Shown here in pieces: positions 1 through 12,246 of a stretch of 64,000 bases of DNA. The stretch is from Meghimatium bilineatum (taxonomy: Eukaryota > Mollusca > Gastropoda > Stylommatophora > Philomycidae). The stretch's first letter is position 1; each line of letters begins with the position of its first letter. Made by a program: the position numbers and the translations under genes. The stretch spans positions 54,154,883 through 54,218,882 of the forward strand of contig CM067298.1 in the NCBI GenBank assembly GCA_034231615.1. Direction: 5' to 3'. The notes beneath the pieces are model-generated. The model was given only the letters and a program-made list of their open reading frames with translations, was not told the origin of the DNA and searched no databases.

Positions 1-234
1 GCCCCCCTTACTTCTGCTGTGAGTATTGATGGACCATCGCCGTTATCTTGTATGTTTATTTCTGGTGTATTATTCTCCGCACTACATCACGCTAATCAGC
101 ATGGTATTACATTGGAAAAGAACATAAACAAAGAAAGGAAACGTCAGTCTGTTATTGTAGCCCAAGAACACAGAATAGTTCAATTTTAACATGATATCCA
201 TGTTATAAGGTACTACCAAGACAAGGGTAATATA

Positions 235-458
235 ATTGTTTTATCTACTAAGATACGGGACATATGATTGTTTTATCTACTAAGATACGGGACATATGAT
301 TCTTTTATCTACTAGGATACGAGACATATGATTATTTTATCTACTAAGATACGAGACATATGATTGTTTTATCTACTAAGATACGGGACATATGATTGTT
401 TTATCTACCAAGGTACCAGACCTATGATTGTTTTATCTACTAAGATACGGGACCTATG
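235..458. repeat. minisatellite, 32-bp unit x7
   Basis: About seven tandem copies of a 32-bp unit containing TTTTATCTACTAAGATACGG, with few substitutions between units. No coding signal accompanies it. Confidence 0.9.
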
Positions 459-517
459 GCTGTGATATTATAAAACAGGACAGAGTAACATTATGTTTGT
501 TAACGTCATGTTTAGTC

Positions 518-800
518 AACTACCCCCTCTTCCTCTTGTCAACAAATACCACATCTTCATATTGTCAACAGCTACCTCCTCTTCCTCTTATCAAGAGCTA
601 CCCCCTCTTCCTCTTTTCAACAACTACTCCCTCTTCTTTTGTCTACAACGACCCCTCTTAAACTTCTCAACAACGACTCCCTCTGCCTCTTGTCAACTGC
701 CCCTACTCCTCTTGTCAACAACAAACCCCTTTTCCTCTTGTCAGCCGACTCTTCCGCTTGTCCACAAGTATCCCCTATTCCTCTTGTCAACAACTACCAA
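518..800. repeat. minisatellite, about 26-bp pyrimidine-rich unit
   Basis: Imperfect tandem units built on CCTCTTCCTCTTGTCAACAA. Several overlapping frames stay open here only because the unit lacks stop codons; I do not regard any of them as genes. Confidence 0.8.
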
Positions 801-974
801 AGACCACCACCTCCTCTCTAATTGTTTATTCCATTTATTGACAGCACCTATATCGATCTTGATGTGCAAATATGCGGTCGATGAGTAGCAATCACTTTTA
901 TTTATTGAATTTTTCAGGTGTAATCACTGACTGATATTTCACATACTCTGTATCCATCAGTGTTATCAATATAT

Positions 975-1300
975 CAATGGTAATCACATTAGAGTCTGAC
1001 CATCTCTAATCCGATCAGATTGCGATCATCCATAATCTCATCAGAGTGTGCTCACCTTTACTCCCATCAGGATGTGATCATCTCTAATCTTGTCAGTTCG
1101 ATTACCTATAATCCAATAAGTTTGTGATCATCTCTAAACCCATCACATTGCGATCACCTAATCTCATTAGAGTCGTATAATATATAATCCCATCACATTG
1201 TGACACTCTCTAATCTCATCACATCAGAGTTTGGTCATCTCTAGTATCACCAGATTATGATCATTCCTTAATTTCATCACATTTTAATCATCGCCATATC
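975..1300. repeat. degenerate minisatellite, about 26-bp unit
   Basis: Diverged tandem units of the form TCTAATCCCATCAGATTGTG followed by ATCATC. This is an older array than its neighbours, judging by the number of differences between units. Confidence 0.7.
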
Positions 1301-1837
1301 GACTCATCCCTTCTCGGTTGCAAGACGTTCGGATGAGTTTCAAACTTTGGAATGTAAGACAACTGTTGAAAGAATGACCGACCCATTTGTTTCCGAGGCA
1401 CAAAATGAGATATAATAGTGGCGCTTCATCCTGACATGCACGTCAAAGGAGACGACTAATGAGGTTATTTTCATTGGATTTCATATAATATTCGCATATC
1501 CTATCCAGGACGTAGCTATCAACCCAGCATTTTTTGGCTGTGGTGATTTTCTAGGCAATATAAATACGTTCAGTAGGTTGCCATTGCTTTCTTAACGGTC
1601 CGGATGCACAATTGAACCCAGCTCATATACTTTCAAAATGACTCAGAAGGCATGTGAAATCGAATTATTCATACAGAAAGTGACATGTGTCATAACAAAG
1701 TTGTAAACTCAAGTATGAGGCATATGACGTGTGCTGGAGAAATACAAAAAAACTAATTACTTAAATTGCAAGGCGCTTCGGTGCCGATAGAACGGACCTA
1801 TTCGATCTATTCAATTTTAGTCAGCTCCAAACTGTAA

Positions 1838-1874
1838 CCCACGATAGTTTTTGAATGAACACAGAAGAAGAAGA
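1838..1874 (+). repeat. S1-type retroposon tail fragment
   Basis: The sequence ends GAATGAACACAGAAGAAGAAG, which resembles the 3' end of the S1 family seen complete at 62630-62904. Only the tail is convincing, and the fragment may be longer. Confidence 0.35.
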
Positions 1875-1954
1875 ATTTACAGAAATGCTTGATGGCTATC
1901 ACGATGATTATGAAAGAACACTGCGATAATATGGGTATGTCAATCTTGTTCCTT

Positions 1955-2420
1955 ATGTCAGGGGGTGAATATTTACTTTATTGTTACTTATGTCACGAGA
2001 TGTATAAATACTTTATTGTTACTTATGTCAGGAGATGAAGATTTACTTTATTGTTACTTATGTCAGGAGATGAATATTTACTTTATTGTTACTTATGTCA
2101 GGGGATGAATATTTACTTTATTGTTACTTATGTCAGGAGATGAATATTTACTTTATTGTTACTTATGGCAGGGGATGAATATTTACTTTATTGTTACTTA
2201 TGTCAGGAGATGAATATTTACTTTATTGTTACTTATGTCAGGGGATGAATATTTACTTTATTGTAACCTATGTAACTAGATAGAGTTTTACTTTATTGTT
2301 ACTTATGTCTGGAGATGGAGTTTTACTTTATTGTTACTTATGTCAGGATGTGGAGTTTTATTTTAATGTTATCTATGCCAGGAGATGGAGTTTTACTTTA
2401 TTGTTACTTATGTCAATATA
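1955..2420. repeat. minisatellite, about 35-bp unit x13
   Basis: About thirteen tandem units containing TTTACTTTATTGTTACTTAT plus TCAGGAGATGAATA. The array runs directly into an RTE-type reverse transcriptase remnant. Confidence 0.9.
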
Positions 2421-2800
2421 TTGGTATGAATCCTGGACAATCACCAACAAAGTGAAAAATAAAATAGCAACATTTGAAAAAAAAATGTTACAGGTAAATC
2501 CTCAGAATACTATGAGCCGAAAGGAACACCAATGTATCCGTCCTGAGAGAAATGAGTGTAAAAATACTGGCTAAACAGCATAGTTATGTCAATAAAAATG
2601 AAATATAGTGGCCATAATACACGCAATGACATCCTAGATAAAACTATAATGGAGTTGATAACGCCAAGGAGACTAGCAGGTGGCAGACAAAGAAGAAGAA
2701 GGACGCAGGACATTAAAGACCACCAGAACATGACAGTAACAGAAGTACGAAGACTAGCTCAAGATCGATAGAAGTTTTGAAAGACTGTGATGACTGCTAA
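2420..2800 (+). pseudogene. RTE-type LINE ORF2 remnant (C-terminal part)
   Basis: Broken + strand frames encode peptides typical of the end of RTE-like LINE polymerases: ESWTITNKVKNKIATFEKKM, then IMELITPRRLAGGRQRRRR and VTEVRRLAQDR. Between them the frame is interrupted by stops. The catalytic reverse transcriptase core is absent. This is a dead 5'-truncated fragment, with no sign of a target duplication. Confidence 0.75.
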
Positions 2801-4017
2801 AACATGTTCAGGATATGTTACCTGATGATCACTATTGAAAAAAATATACATGAGTTATATATGGCCGTCTCAGATATAAGGCATGTAGACTAATAGGAAA
2901 CCATGCCTTCTAAAATGACTTACTTGGACTATTTCCTTGAATGAGAAAATCCGTGTCTGTCACACAAATAATAAACATTGTGACCAATAAAATTGCGGGA
3001 ATTATGAAATGAGTCATTTAGAAAACATATTTTACCATACGCCAAAGGTTTTATATTGAAGGCGGTCATGGTTATAGACAGAACACTAGTTTGTAAAGGG
3101 GCTGTGAAAATAATAGAGGTATTAAGGAGCTGAGTAAGTGGATGTGTAATGTGACAGAAAATGGAGACAAAACAGGAAATGAGGAATGTGTTAGAATCCG
3201 CACAGACACTAGGAGGATAACAGAGTATTTAATTCGACAGACGAAAAATGTAATGGGAAAATGATAAACGTTGTAATAGTTGAAGAGCTCTATCAGTGGA
3301 GACGGTCGACCGTTTCTAGTAGATAGATAATTTTTAAGGTGATAGAATCATACACAAGTTATACATTAGAAGTGTGGTGAGCCAGTAATATCAAGTAAAA
3401 AGTGTTAACTAGTGCGTACCGATATATTGTGTAGGAAGGATAAACACGTGGGAGAATGAAATAATAAAATTAGTCGTAAAGTAAGCAGGTGCGTTGAGCG
3501 GATGAGAAAGATACATTGTGTAGAAAATATAGCCTGCTGAGTGATTTAAACAATGTCGTCTTATGGTGAGGTATGACGTGTTCATCCACGGACGTTAGTG
3601 TAATTTGATTATATCGGAATTTTTCTTACCATCAAGAATATTGTAGGTTGTGATAAGACCAGATTTCTGAAAGTAGGAGACCCCCCCCCTACCCCAGGAT
3701 GGCGATGAGACTTCAGGGGATGGAGCGATGTAAGGTCGTGTGGAGGATGTGCGTTCAGATGGTGGATTAACTTAGTGTTAAGGAGCGGAGAGTGCATGCA
3801 TCTTTTCGAACACTGAAACAATTAACTGGCACAACCAACTGATGTAACCTCTCACACAATGGCTGCAAATTACGGAACTGTTCATTTTCTTCTTTGGACT
3901 ACATCCTGTACAGACCCGGTCATAGCACAGCCGAGGCCACACATCTGGCGATAGAACGCAAGCTCGAGCTCCAATCACCTATACGTTTAACGGCAAGAGT
4001 GGATCACACACCACCTG
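2801..4017. other. no gene recognised
   Basis: AT-rich single-copy-looking sequence. It contains a short C homopolymer run near 3682. I see no convincing exon, RNA gene or transposon. Confidence 0.5.
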
Positions 4018-4075
4018 GGAAAAGACAATAGACTACATCCTGCTAAGTTGTAGAGTTTGAGAACTAACTCAGAGG
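4018..4075 (+). repeat. S1-type retroposon fragment
   Basis: GACTACATCCTGCTAAGTTG followed by TAGAGTTTGAGAACTAACTC matches the 3' half of the S1 family. It is short and diverged, without an intact GAA tail. Confidence 0.45.
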
Positions 4076-4502
4076 AATGTGCAATAAGTCAAGATGTGCA
4101 TTCTAATGGTACAAATTGAGCTCTGACTTAATTAGGTTTATCCGAAAAAGTTGTACACGCTTCTGTTAGATGTTGGAAACGGGAAACATTCTAACTGTAT
4201 TACACTGCAGATAAAGAAAATATAAATACATTAGTAACAGCAAACGTTGTCTTACAGTTCTAGTAAATTGTAACAATTCACTTTGTAAGATTTAATGTAG
4301 AGTAAACATGATAATGCGATATTGCTTACCTTTCACCGTAAGCTATTGTTTTTCTTGAAAAACACGTCTGACATCTGATTACATTGTATTAATGAACCTA
4401 GCTGTGTGTCTGAGAGTTTTCGTACATCGTACTAATGTTTCCATGATTTCTACCCTCTACTATCAAGAAAACAAGTAACTAAAAGAAGAAAAGTTCTGCA
4501 TA

Positions 4503-4606
4503 TCTTAAATATGGATTCATTACTTCTCTTAACAATAACAGCTTAACTATGGATTCATTTCTTCTCCTAATAATAACATCTTAAATGTCGATGTATTACT
4601 TCTTCT
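4503..4606. repeat. short tandem repeat, about 55-bp unit x2-3
   Basis: Imperfect repeats of a unit containing TATGGATTCATT, ACTTCTCTTAACAATAACA and CTTAA. Confidence 0.5.
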
Positions 4607-4619
4607 AAGAAAAATTTCC

Positions 4620-5465
4620 ATTATGTTTGGTATATGGCAAATAATTTTTCCCTGTGGTTATTGAAAAAGGAAAATAAGTGACCTTTTCAAGACGATCCAC
4701 TTTGATAATTGTAACACAACTGTAAAGTACAATTTTTTCATGGATTAAGTGAAAATATCGAAAGCAGAAGGCAATGTAATGTATAATTGTCGTTATTTAA
4801 ATGCATAACTAAAATGGTTTTTATATATCATACCTGGCAACTGTAATGTTATGATTAAATTAAAGGAGGAAACTAATAAGTCTTGAGCTTGAGATTTGCA
4901 CAATTTAAATAATCATAGCCAAACAGTGGGCGTTCATCGGTACCAACATCCATATAATCTCTGAGACTGAAATTTATAGGCGCTAATATCGCAGTTGTGT
5001 GCCAAACTAGTATCAAAACGTACTGTCAGACATCCTAAACCACACAAAAACATACGCCGGTACATTACATGAACATAGAGGAAGCAGAAGCTAGACCACC
5101 ATGAATGTAATAGCCTTGATTAAACTAATTGTATATAACGCAAATTCAATCGTCACCTAAAGTGGAAAATAACGATCTTGTCCGTCTTCCGTAACGTTAC
5201 TTAACTACATTAAATATTACAGGGACATTAAAAGCTTTGAAATTATATGAAATTTATGTTTTCAATCGTTAGACATACATGATTACCTTCGCAAGCAATT
5301 TGCATGACATTACATTAATAGTAAATGCATCTAAAGTGCATACGTATTTTGACTAGGAGCAGTGCATTGATAATTTACTGGCGTTTATTAGCAATGTATT
5401 TAAAGTTAGAGAGTTAAATGTGCGTCTGAAAACATCAGGAAAATGTATGTTTCCGAGCGTTGGAC
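4620..5465. other. no gene recognised
   Basis: AT-rich sequence with no convincing coding, RNA or repeat signal on either strand. Confidence 0.5.
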
Positions 5466-5545
5466 ATCTTTCTGGTGTAGTGGTAAGGACGCACGAATTG
5501 TGCAGTAGGAATCGTGGCTGGGATTCATAGCTTCTTGCATGTAAA
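5466..5545 (+). repeat. degenerate tRNA-like SINE head
   Basis: TCTGGTGTAGTGGTAAGG resembles a pol III A box in a tRNA D-arm context. About 50 bases later GGCTGGGATTCATAGC resembles a decayed B box (consensus GGTTCGANNCC). A functional tRNA is unlikely because the T arm is broken. A tRNA-derived SINE remnant is the likeliest reading. Confidence 0.45.
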
Positions 5546-6128
5546 GTATATTGTTGCGAAGATCCTTGGCGTCATCCCATACATATTGAATATGCGAAGG
5601 TCGTTGTGGCTGGCTTACCATAGTATAGACCTCCACTACTTTTGTATGGCTAAAGCCCTAGCGCAGTACTTTGGTGTGTTTAAGCATATATCAAATCCAT
5701 CCCGGTGATATAAAAGAATAATTATCGGTGTACAGAAAACTTCACACAACTATTATATGTAATGTGATTATTAATTTTTTTACTGTATATATTTGTCAAT
5801 ATAACTCTCAACTCTCATTAGTGTGTGACGACATAAGTTTTATTATTTTCGTCTGCTATATGTCAAGCCATGTATATATTTGGAATTCATTATGCTTTCC
5901 GATTGAATTTCTCATAGATTTATGCAAATGGCAGATTGTCATGAGTGCCATCTCTTTTGCAATTTATTTTCATAAATGTTCACATCTTGCAGATTTTGCT
6001 TTATTTTCAGTTGTGAATATATCTATATTTTTATCACTGACTCCTCTCAAGTGCAGAACTACATGTAGTGGTCTGTTACTTGAGTTTCTTGCTTTTTTGC
6101 TTAAGTCAAATGTCTTCTTTTCACTCAC

Positions 6129-6243
6129 CCGGTCATTCTGATCCTCCACATTCCACCACGAAAGATATTCACACTGGTTCCATCTGTTGGTAGACTTGTG
6201 GTGTGTGCCGTGCCTAATATTGCAAACACTGACCATACCTGTC
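6129..6243 (-). other. candidate internal exon, product unknown
   Basis: On the minus strand a pyrimidine-rich tract ending CTGTAATTACAG precedes a 115-nt segment that ends CGG before GTGAGTG, a good donor. Two of the three frames are open. One reads through SVCNIRHGTHHKSTNRWNQC and the other includes LPTDGTSVNIFRGGMWRIRM. I recognise neither peptide. No partner exon was identified, so this could also be an unrelated repeat. Confidence 0.3.
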
Positions 6244-9200
6244 CTGTAATTACAGAAAGAAAAAGATACATCTAATACCTATGTTTCAGTGACTTCTTTA
6301 TATTTTCCTAAGCAAATAACGCCTGAAAAACTATCGTTGCTTGTTTCTATGGTCACCAAATTGGCCCACATCCCATTTACATTTAAATACCAGCATGGTC
6401 AGCACCATTGTAAGATTAATATTACTTTTATATGACCATGGTTTTTTTCGAGCCATTCTTATCCATTGATACAAAAAAGTTCGAAGTCCATCATTGCCAA
6501 AAATCGATTCCCCCTTTTGTTCTTACTAAATATATTGTTTCGCAACTTGTTTTTGGCGTTGAAATCATCAACAACAAAAACTCCACACACACAAATCACG
6601 TGATCATCCATTGTCATAATCTCCAGAAAATATTTATTGTCTTGGTCATCACCACTGCGTCACATTCATAGATGTTATTATAATACAACTAATGGTAAAA
6701 CTCGGCGTTGCCCAAGTTAGAACATAATAAAAGAGTAATATTGCCTACATAGTATGATTAATTTTTTTCGAAGCATACTCAAAGAATCAATTAAGCCACT
6801 ACAAATGGAATAGCATTATGCAGATATGTGGATACCTATGTGTTCTGAATTAATATGTTTATTACCAAGAAAAAAACAACAACAAACAGACGCGAATTTT
6901 TATTCTTATAATGAAGGGACAACTTAGCTCAATATTGATCTGTTTGAACTCCTACATATTGATCCTTCTAAAATATCTAGTGTCTCTGGGATCGAACACC
7001 GAACGTATTAATCGCTTTCACATCAAAAAGATATGTTGCATTTATCTATTCTGCTAATTCTTACAGACGAAACATAGGTAACATTGTTGTAGTTTTCTAA
7101 CTACAACAACGGTTATGTTGAGTTTGAGAATTTGAAGACCGTTGTTCGATATGATTTTAAGAACACAAACAAACGCCGATGGGAACTGTGTTATGTAATT
7201 TATAAACATTTTGACAAGGACAAAAACTAGTTAACCTATTAAACAGACTAAACATTAATAGAATTGCAAAAACGCAACAATATTAGGTCCACTCTGTACC
7301 ATTCGTTTATATAACATGTGCACAACAGCCGGAAGTAAAAGGTTCACCAATGATATTAATGGTCAGCTTTGCCGGAATACTGGACAGTAATTATTACATT
7401 TTAAGATTTTTCACGACAGTTCGCACTTGGAGTCGTAATTATATAACCGTGACTAATTTCGTCCGTATCCTCCATTTAGTTAAGGAGTCTATAGCGAACA
7501 AGAAAGGCGTTGTTGTTCAAGTGTATATATATATATACAGCTGGAAACAAAAGATCAAAATACTGGAATATCAGTGATTAACGTTGCAGCTTCTGGCAAT
7601 CCAAAGGCAGACATATTGGCCTCATTAAATAGTAAATTACCTCATAAATCTTAAAAACAATCGTATTTGCAGAATGGCGAAAACTTCTGCTCCAAACATC
7701 AAGCTATCAAGAACATGTAAACACTGATGCAGTTATAGATATTGCATTGCTAAATTTACTATTTTACGTAATGTTTTTTCTCATTCCGTCCCACCTGGTT
7801 ATTCTTTAACTTCTACAACGACACTTTGCCAGTCCAGTTAGCAAGAATAGTTACAATCACGAGGGAAATAACACAAGTTTAAATAGTACACTCATTAAAG
7901 AATTCAGCACGGGTATCACATTGTTTATCCAAACCATGTTGATGCCGGAATGAAATGTAAACAGCCATTATAGAACAGTACGCGCGTTACAGTAGCAAAT
8001 ACATGTGAACATCGCAATGAATGTGATCATGAAAAGCAGATCCGTCGATAAGAGAGACAGGGTGCATGTAACCCTCATATCTTAGCGATGTGTCACATCA
8101 AAGGTTATCAAAATTGTCAGCAAACTGAGGTACTTAAACACGGAAATATAGAAACAACCTGTTTTAAAATTTTAAAAAATTGAACTTCCCATCCAATTTA
8201 CGGATAACGTACCTTTGGCCATGCCCTGGAGTGAGGCATGGAAATTGCGTGCGGAGCACACATTTCAGAGACCAAATAAAACCTAATATGTTACCGCTCC
8301 AAGGTCATGCCACAGTAATAAAGTTTGACAGCGCATTATCGCGGAAGTTAAATTTCATAATTGGAAAAAACGTAGTCTGTGTACCTGAATTAATGTTTAT
8401 ATTGATTGCAAATTCTAATAACAAATGAGGAACATATAAATTTATAACAGTAATACATAAATACGTTAATTAAGTCTACGTTTACAGAATTTAAATAAAC
8501 GGCAGTTTATATAGCGAATTAATACATTGGCATTTTCATATATGACAATATGAGTGCACACGGACGAAAGAAACATAGATGTTCGAAACCGAGATACATA
8601 TATATAATAAATGTGTGCGTCATTACAGATGGTTAGAAAGCAGGCCATTGTAAACATTTGCAAATGATCTACAATCTACGCAGCTCTCAAATTGCAGCCT
8701 ATCTAATAGTTGAGTGTACGATGTTTGAACCGCTGGGGCGATAAAAGAATATTTATCTATTCATCCATTCACCGAAACCCACCCACCCGAAAACTGTACG
8801 TCATTACATCCAACATATAAACGGCATCTGAGCATACTAACTTGGCCGGCTTAAGAAGCAATAACATTGGAGGCGCGACCAATGTCAATGTCCCTAACAT
8901 ACGGTGATCTTACAAGTACACACATTAATCTGGAAAAGGTAACACACTCTAGAAGGTATCGTAGTGTACTTGAGTCGACTCAGTGGCAACTGTGGTCAAT
9001 CACGAGATCGACAGGCGTAAGTGCTGGTTATGCTCGAAAACACACACACATGCCCCATGACAATTTACCCCATTCAAAGTAGGAATCATTACTCAGGTAT
9101 TGGATTCGCCAACCTGAACATGCACTCCTGCTTATGGAAGAAAGCTTTGAATACAGCTCACCATTGCATACATGACAAGCAGTGTTCAAATGTCTATTAT

Positions 9201-9520
9201 GGAGACACAATAATTCGTGTACCAACGAAAATCAAACGATTGCATTCAATTATAAAAAATGGACAAGGTACACAAATATAAAGTATATATGTATTGAATC
9301 TAGCCACATATAACATCATATACAAAACATCGCGTTAATACGTTAGCCGGTTAAACTGTTAATATCATTTGATTTAGAGCAAAGCTAGTGAGACGTGTTA
9401 TAGCACGCGGCACTAACGAACATGTGTATCCCCTTCGAGAGTATATGGGAAATTCATGTCTTTTCGGTAAGATAATTCATAACATATAATTTCCATAAAA
9501 TCATCTTTAATTCCAGTAGA
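6244..9520. other. no gene recognised
   Basis: AT-rich sequence with only short chance reading frames. I see no transposon with recognisable ends. A short TA run lies at about 7522-7540. Confidence 0.5.
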
Positions 9521-9523
9521 CTA

Positions 9524-9825
9524 TTACATGAAAATGTTGACGCTGCCTCGTATATTGATTACATCCTGAATTAACTGTTGTGGTGGCTCTGACTGAAACA
9601 CACGATCAGTATTAGCCTGTTCAGTTCGTTTCAAGTCATTCAATTTTTCTATATTTTCTGATGAGTTATTTGATTCGGCTATATGGCGGAGAGGTACAAA
9701 ATATGTCTCGAACAGCCAATGTGTCAGATTTAATTTCCGCTGTACACTCTGACCATTCCAAAAGAAATGACAAGTTACTTCCGTAAGTACTGCCTCGAAA
9801 ATCACCGCAGATGAGTAACTATTTT
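9524..9825 (-). other. minus-strand open segment, possible class B GPCR tail exon
   Basis: An open frame of about 90 codons ends at a TAA. Near its start it reads FEAVLTEVTCHFFWNGQSVQ and then RKL. This has the spacing and flavour of the class B GPCR TM7 end (FQG..VA..YCF.NGEVQ), followed by a polar tail. The key Q, G and Y are replaced and one or two residues are extra. No clear acceptor AG precedes the segment and it lies opposite in strand to the receptor exons. The second contig repeats only its first part and carries one amino-acid change (F to V). Product otherwise unknown. Confidence 0.3.
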
Positions 9826-9949
9826 ATTATCTATATGTCCAGAGTAGTATATGCTACCACATTTTTGAGAAAACAATTAATGTGTTTATCTTATGTTGTA
9901 ACGTGAATTATTGTTTGTATTATTATATAAAAAAGGATTTAAAAGCCGT

Positions 9950-10186
9950 AGAAGATTGACTTCACTATACTCGGTTTCCCATATGTACTCCGTCCCTCTC
10001 AACGAAGTGGCACGCCGCCTGCCGAGAGTACCAATCATAGCATGTAACTCTGTAGCTTCAAATGATAATCCACAGGGATCTCCGAAAAAAATCCACCTTA
10101 TAAACAAGACGACACGAGCCGGATTCGAACCCGTGACTTCTTGAACACAAGTTGAACAGCTTAACCACTACGCCAGGGAGATCCCC
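9950..10186 (-). repeat. T1 tRNA-derived SINE
   Basis: On the minus strand CCCTGGCGTAGTGGTTAAG (A-box-like) and GGGTTCGAATCC (perfect B box) lie at tRNA-like spacing, near the element's 5' end. The body continues beyond the tRNA-like part through GGATTTTTTTCGGAGATCC. A related, more decayed copy lies at about 51335-51450. No proper anticodon stem is formed, so I do not call a functional tRNA. Confidence 0.65.
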
Positions 10187-10579
10187 TGTATTATTAAATG
10201 CCTATGCCGATTCCAACCTTTATGACCCAAATTTATCATGAACTATTGTTTTTGTTCCCGGGGGTTGACATATTTCTTTCTACACATGTATCCCCTAAAA
10301 TTATCACTTGATCTCACTAAACGTCAATAAGGCGATAAAACCTCGATTATATAAATATCAATTCCACATTATGTCACTGTGACGGTATGGTGCAAAGCCC
10401 GTCTGTGATGGTCGTGGTGCCGGGCTCACATCCTGTCGAAGGCATTTGTGAATCCTGGCCATTCAGAAAGCAATAGCGAACTATTGAACATATTTATATT
10501 GCGAATAAAATCACTACAGACAATACTGCTGGGTTTTAATGGCTACGTCCTGAATATGATATGCTACCAACTCGTGTAA

Positions 10580-10686
<107 letters not shown>

Positions 10687-10804
10687 CACTATAGATATAT
10701 AAGGGGGGGATTTCTGGAATGCTTAGTGAGAAATATCCCAAAACTTTTGAGGGAAGGAAATCCCCTACATTGTGGTATATTCCAAAACATCACAATTATG
10801 TTTC

Positions 10805-11125
10805 AGTATAAAAAGAATCGCATGTGGGTTTTAGAATTAAAAATACATCACATGCAGGCGTAGGTACACAACGCATCACATCTAGGCTTCAGTATAAAAA
10901 AAGAATCACATGTAGACTTCAGTATAAAAAAAGAATCACATGTAGACTTCAGTATAAAAAAACATCACATGTCGGTTTCAGTACCAAAAAATCACATCTA
11001 GGTGAAAGTATAGAAAAGAATCGCATGTAGGTTTCAGTATAAAAAATACCATATGTAGGTTTTAGTGCACACAGCATTACATCTAACCTTCAGTATAAAA
11101 AAACAGCACATGTAGGCTTCATTAT
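10805..11125. repeat. minisatellite, about 30-bp unit
   Basis: Tandem units of the form TTCAGTATAAAAAAAGAATC plus ACATGTAGGC. Unit number and sequence differ slightly from the second copy at 29045-29350. Confidence 0.85.
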
Positions 11126-11174
11126 AAAAAGAGCAGTAGTTAACACATAGTTTTAATGTTTGTGAATCCTGAAA

Positions 11175-11342
11175 TGGCCCCCGTCGAAGACGGATGTGTC
11201 TGGCGATTGGCGCATATAAAACGGCGACACAGCGCATTTCCTTTTTCAGGACTACATCCTGCTGGAAATCTAGTAGAACCATTGTCCTGCTACAAGGGAG
11301 ATCCAACGGGAATTTGAGAATGAGCGCCGAAGAAGAAGAAGA
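11175..11342 (+). repeat. S1 short retroposon copy
   Basis: Contains GTCGAAGACGGATGTGTCTG, GGACTACATCCTGCTGGAAA and a GAAGAAGAAGAAG tail. It is 5' truncated relative to 62630-62904. It also carries an internal segment (CATTGTCCTGCTACAAGGGA) that the 62.6-kb copy lacks and the copy at 20536 shares. Confidence 0.75.
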
Positions 11343-12145
11343 CATGGTCCAGGACTCCAATCCGGGTTCAGAGAAACATATTGCTGTTTAAACAGGAATG
11401 AAGAAAGTCTTGAGATGAAGGAAAGTTGTCTACTTTTCCTCCCATGTTTATCTTTTTTTAAGTCGCCTGCAGTGTTCTAATACGCGTAAATCTTGGAATA
11501 CTCTCACAAATCTAACCATACCTTGATGGGCGGTCAATAATTGTGTTTTTGTTAATCCTTGGATAGATGTTGCGGTGTATGACATATATCTTAGAGTAGT
11601 TCTTGAAACGTGTTTTCTTGTCATTCACATAAACGCTGACCTACGTACAACTCGCTAGTCTATTTGGAATACCTCCGTCTGAAATGCGAACGACATCCCT
11701 GATCCAACTAAAATATCACCTGATCCGCAAAGCATACCTACCGTTATTATTCGACTTTTAGAGGATATAAGTGCCATGGATGGGATCTTGTTATCATATA
11801 TATTCAAGCTGTTTTCATTTATCGAATGTGCAAGTAATTAAAGCTTATGATAGCATCTAGCCGCTACAATGAATCAGCGATGTGACTAACAGAAATATGA
11901 GATATGTTTCCCCATCAAAAAGGATCACACACAACAAAAATATGTAGCTAACAGTAAAAATAGGTGACTAGTATAAACAACAATTTTGAAACGTCCGCGT
12001 TCTGTCACCATTATCATCATCATGATCATAACATTTGTGATTGTTAAGACGATGTTTTGTTGTTCATCAAGAATCATATCATATTATGTGTGTGAGTACC
12101 TTGTTTCATTAACATGTATCAACTGTTGTTTTTCTTATATTGCAG

Positions 12146-12246
12146 AGAGCGTGGTGAGGAAACGTTGTGAGAGGAACGGAACATGGGCAAGAAATCCGAT
12201 TAGTGGAATAGAGTGGACCGATTACTCAGCATGTACACCTTTGACG
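12146..12246 (+). CDS. class B GPCR exon: end of hormone-receptor domain (contig A copy)
   Basis: This 101-nt exon lies between ATATTGCAG and the donor GTAGCG, entering in phase 1 and leaving in phase 0. It encodes a segment with RKRCERNGTW and, about 13 residues on, WTDYSAC. These match the C-terminal half of the HRM domain of secretin-family receptors (C..NGTW...W..Y..C), which binds peptide hormone outside the cell. The spacing is closest by eye to calcitonin/DH31-type receptors. The cysteines of RKRC and YSAC would form domain disulfides. The preceding HRM exon with the CWP motif was not found. The exon is identical in the second copy (30378-30478). Confidence 0.85.

Noticed and set aside
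235-2420. CRISPR-like array formed by the repeats at the window start
   Set aside because: The repeats are head-to-tail with no unique spacers, and the DNA is eukaryotic.
5728-6141. 137-codon hydrophobic open frame on the + strand
   Set aside because: It lies opposite an exon-like minus-strand segment, and its hydrophobicity comes from T-rich sequence. No domain, signal or splice context supports it.
8180-8428. Candidate first hormone-domain exon containing a Trp-Pro pair
   Set aside because: The cysteine pattern of the HRM domain is missing and no suitable splice sites give phase 1 at the 3' end.
10110-10186. Possible functional tRNA gene on the minus strand
   Set aside because: The A and B boxes fit but the anticodon arm does not fold, and the similarity continues beyond the tRNA-like part into a SINE body.
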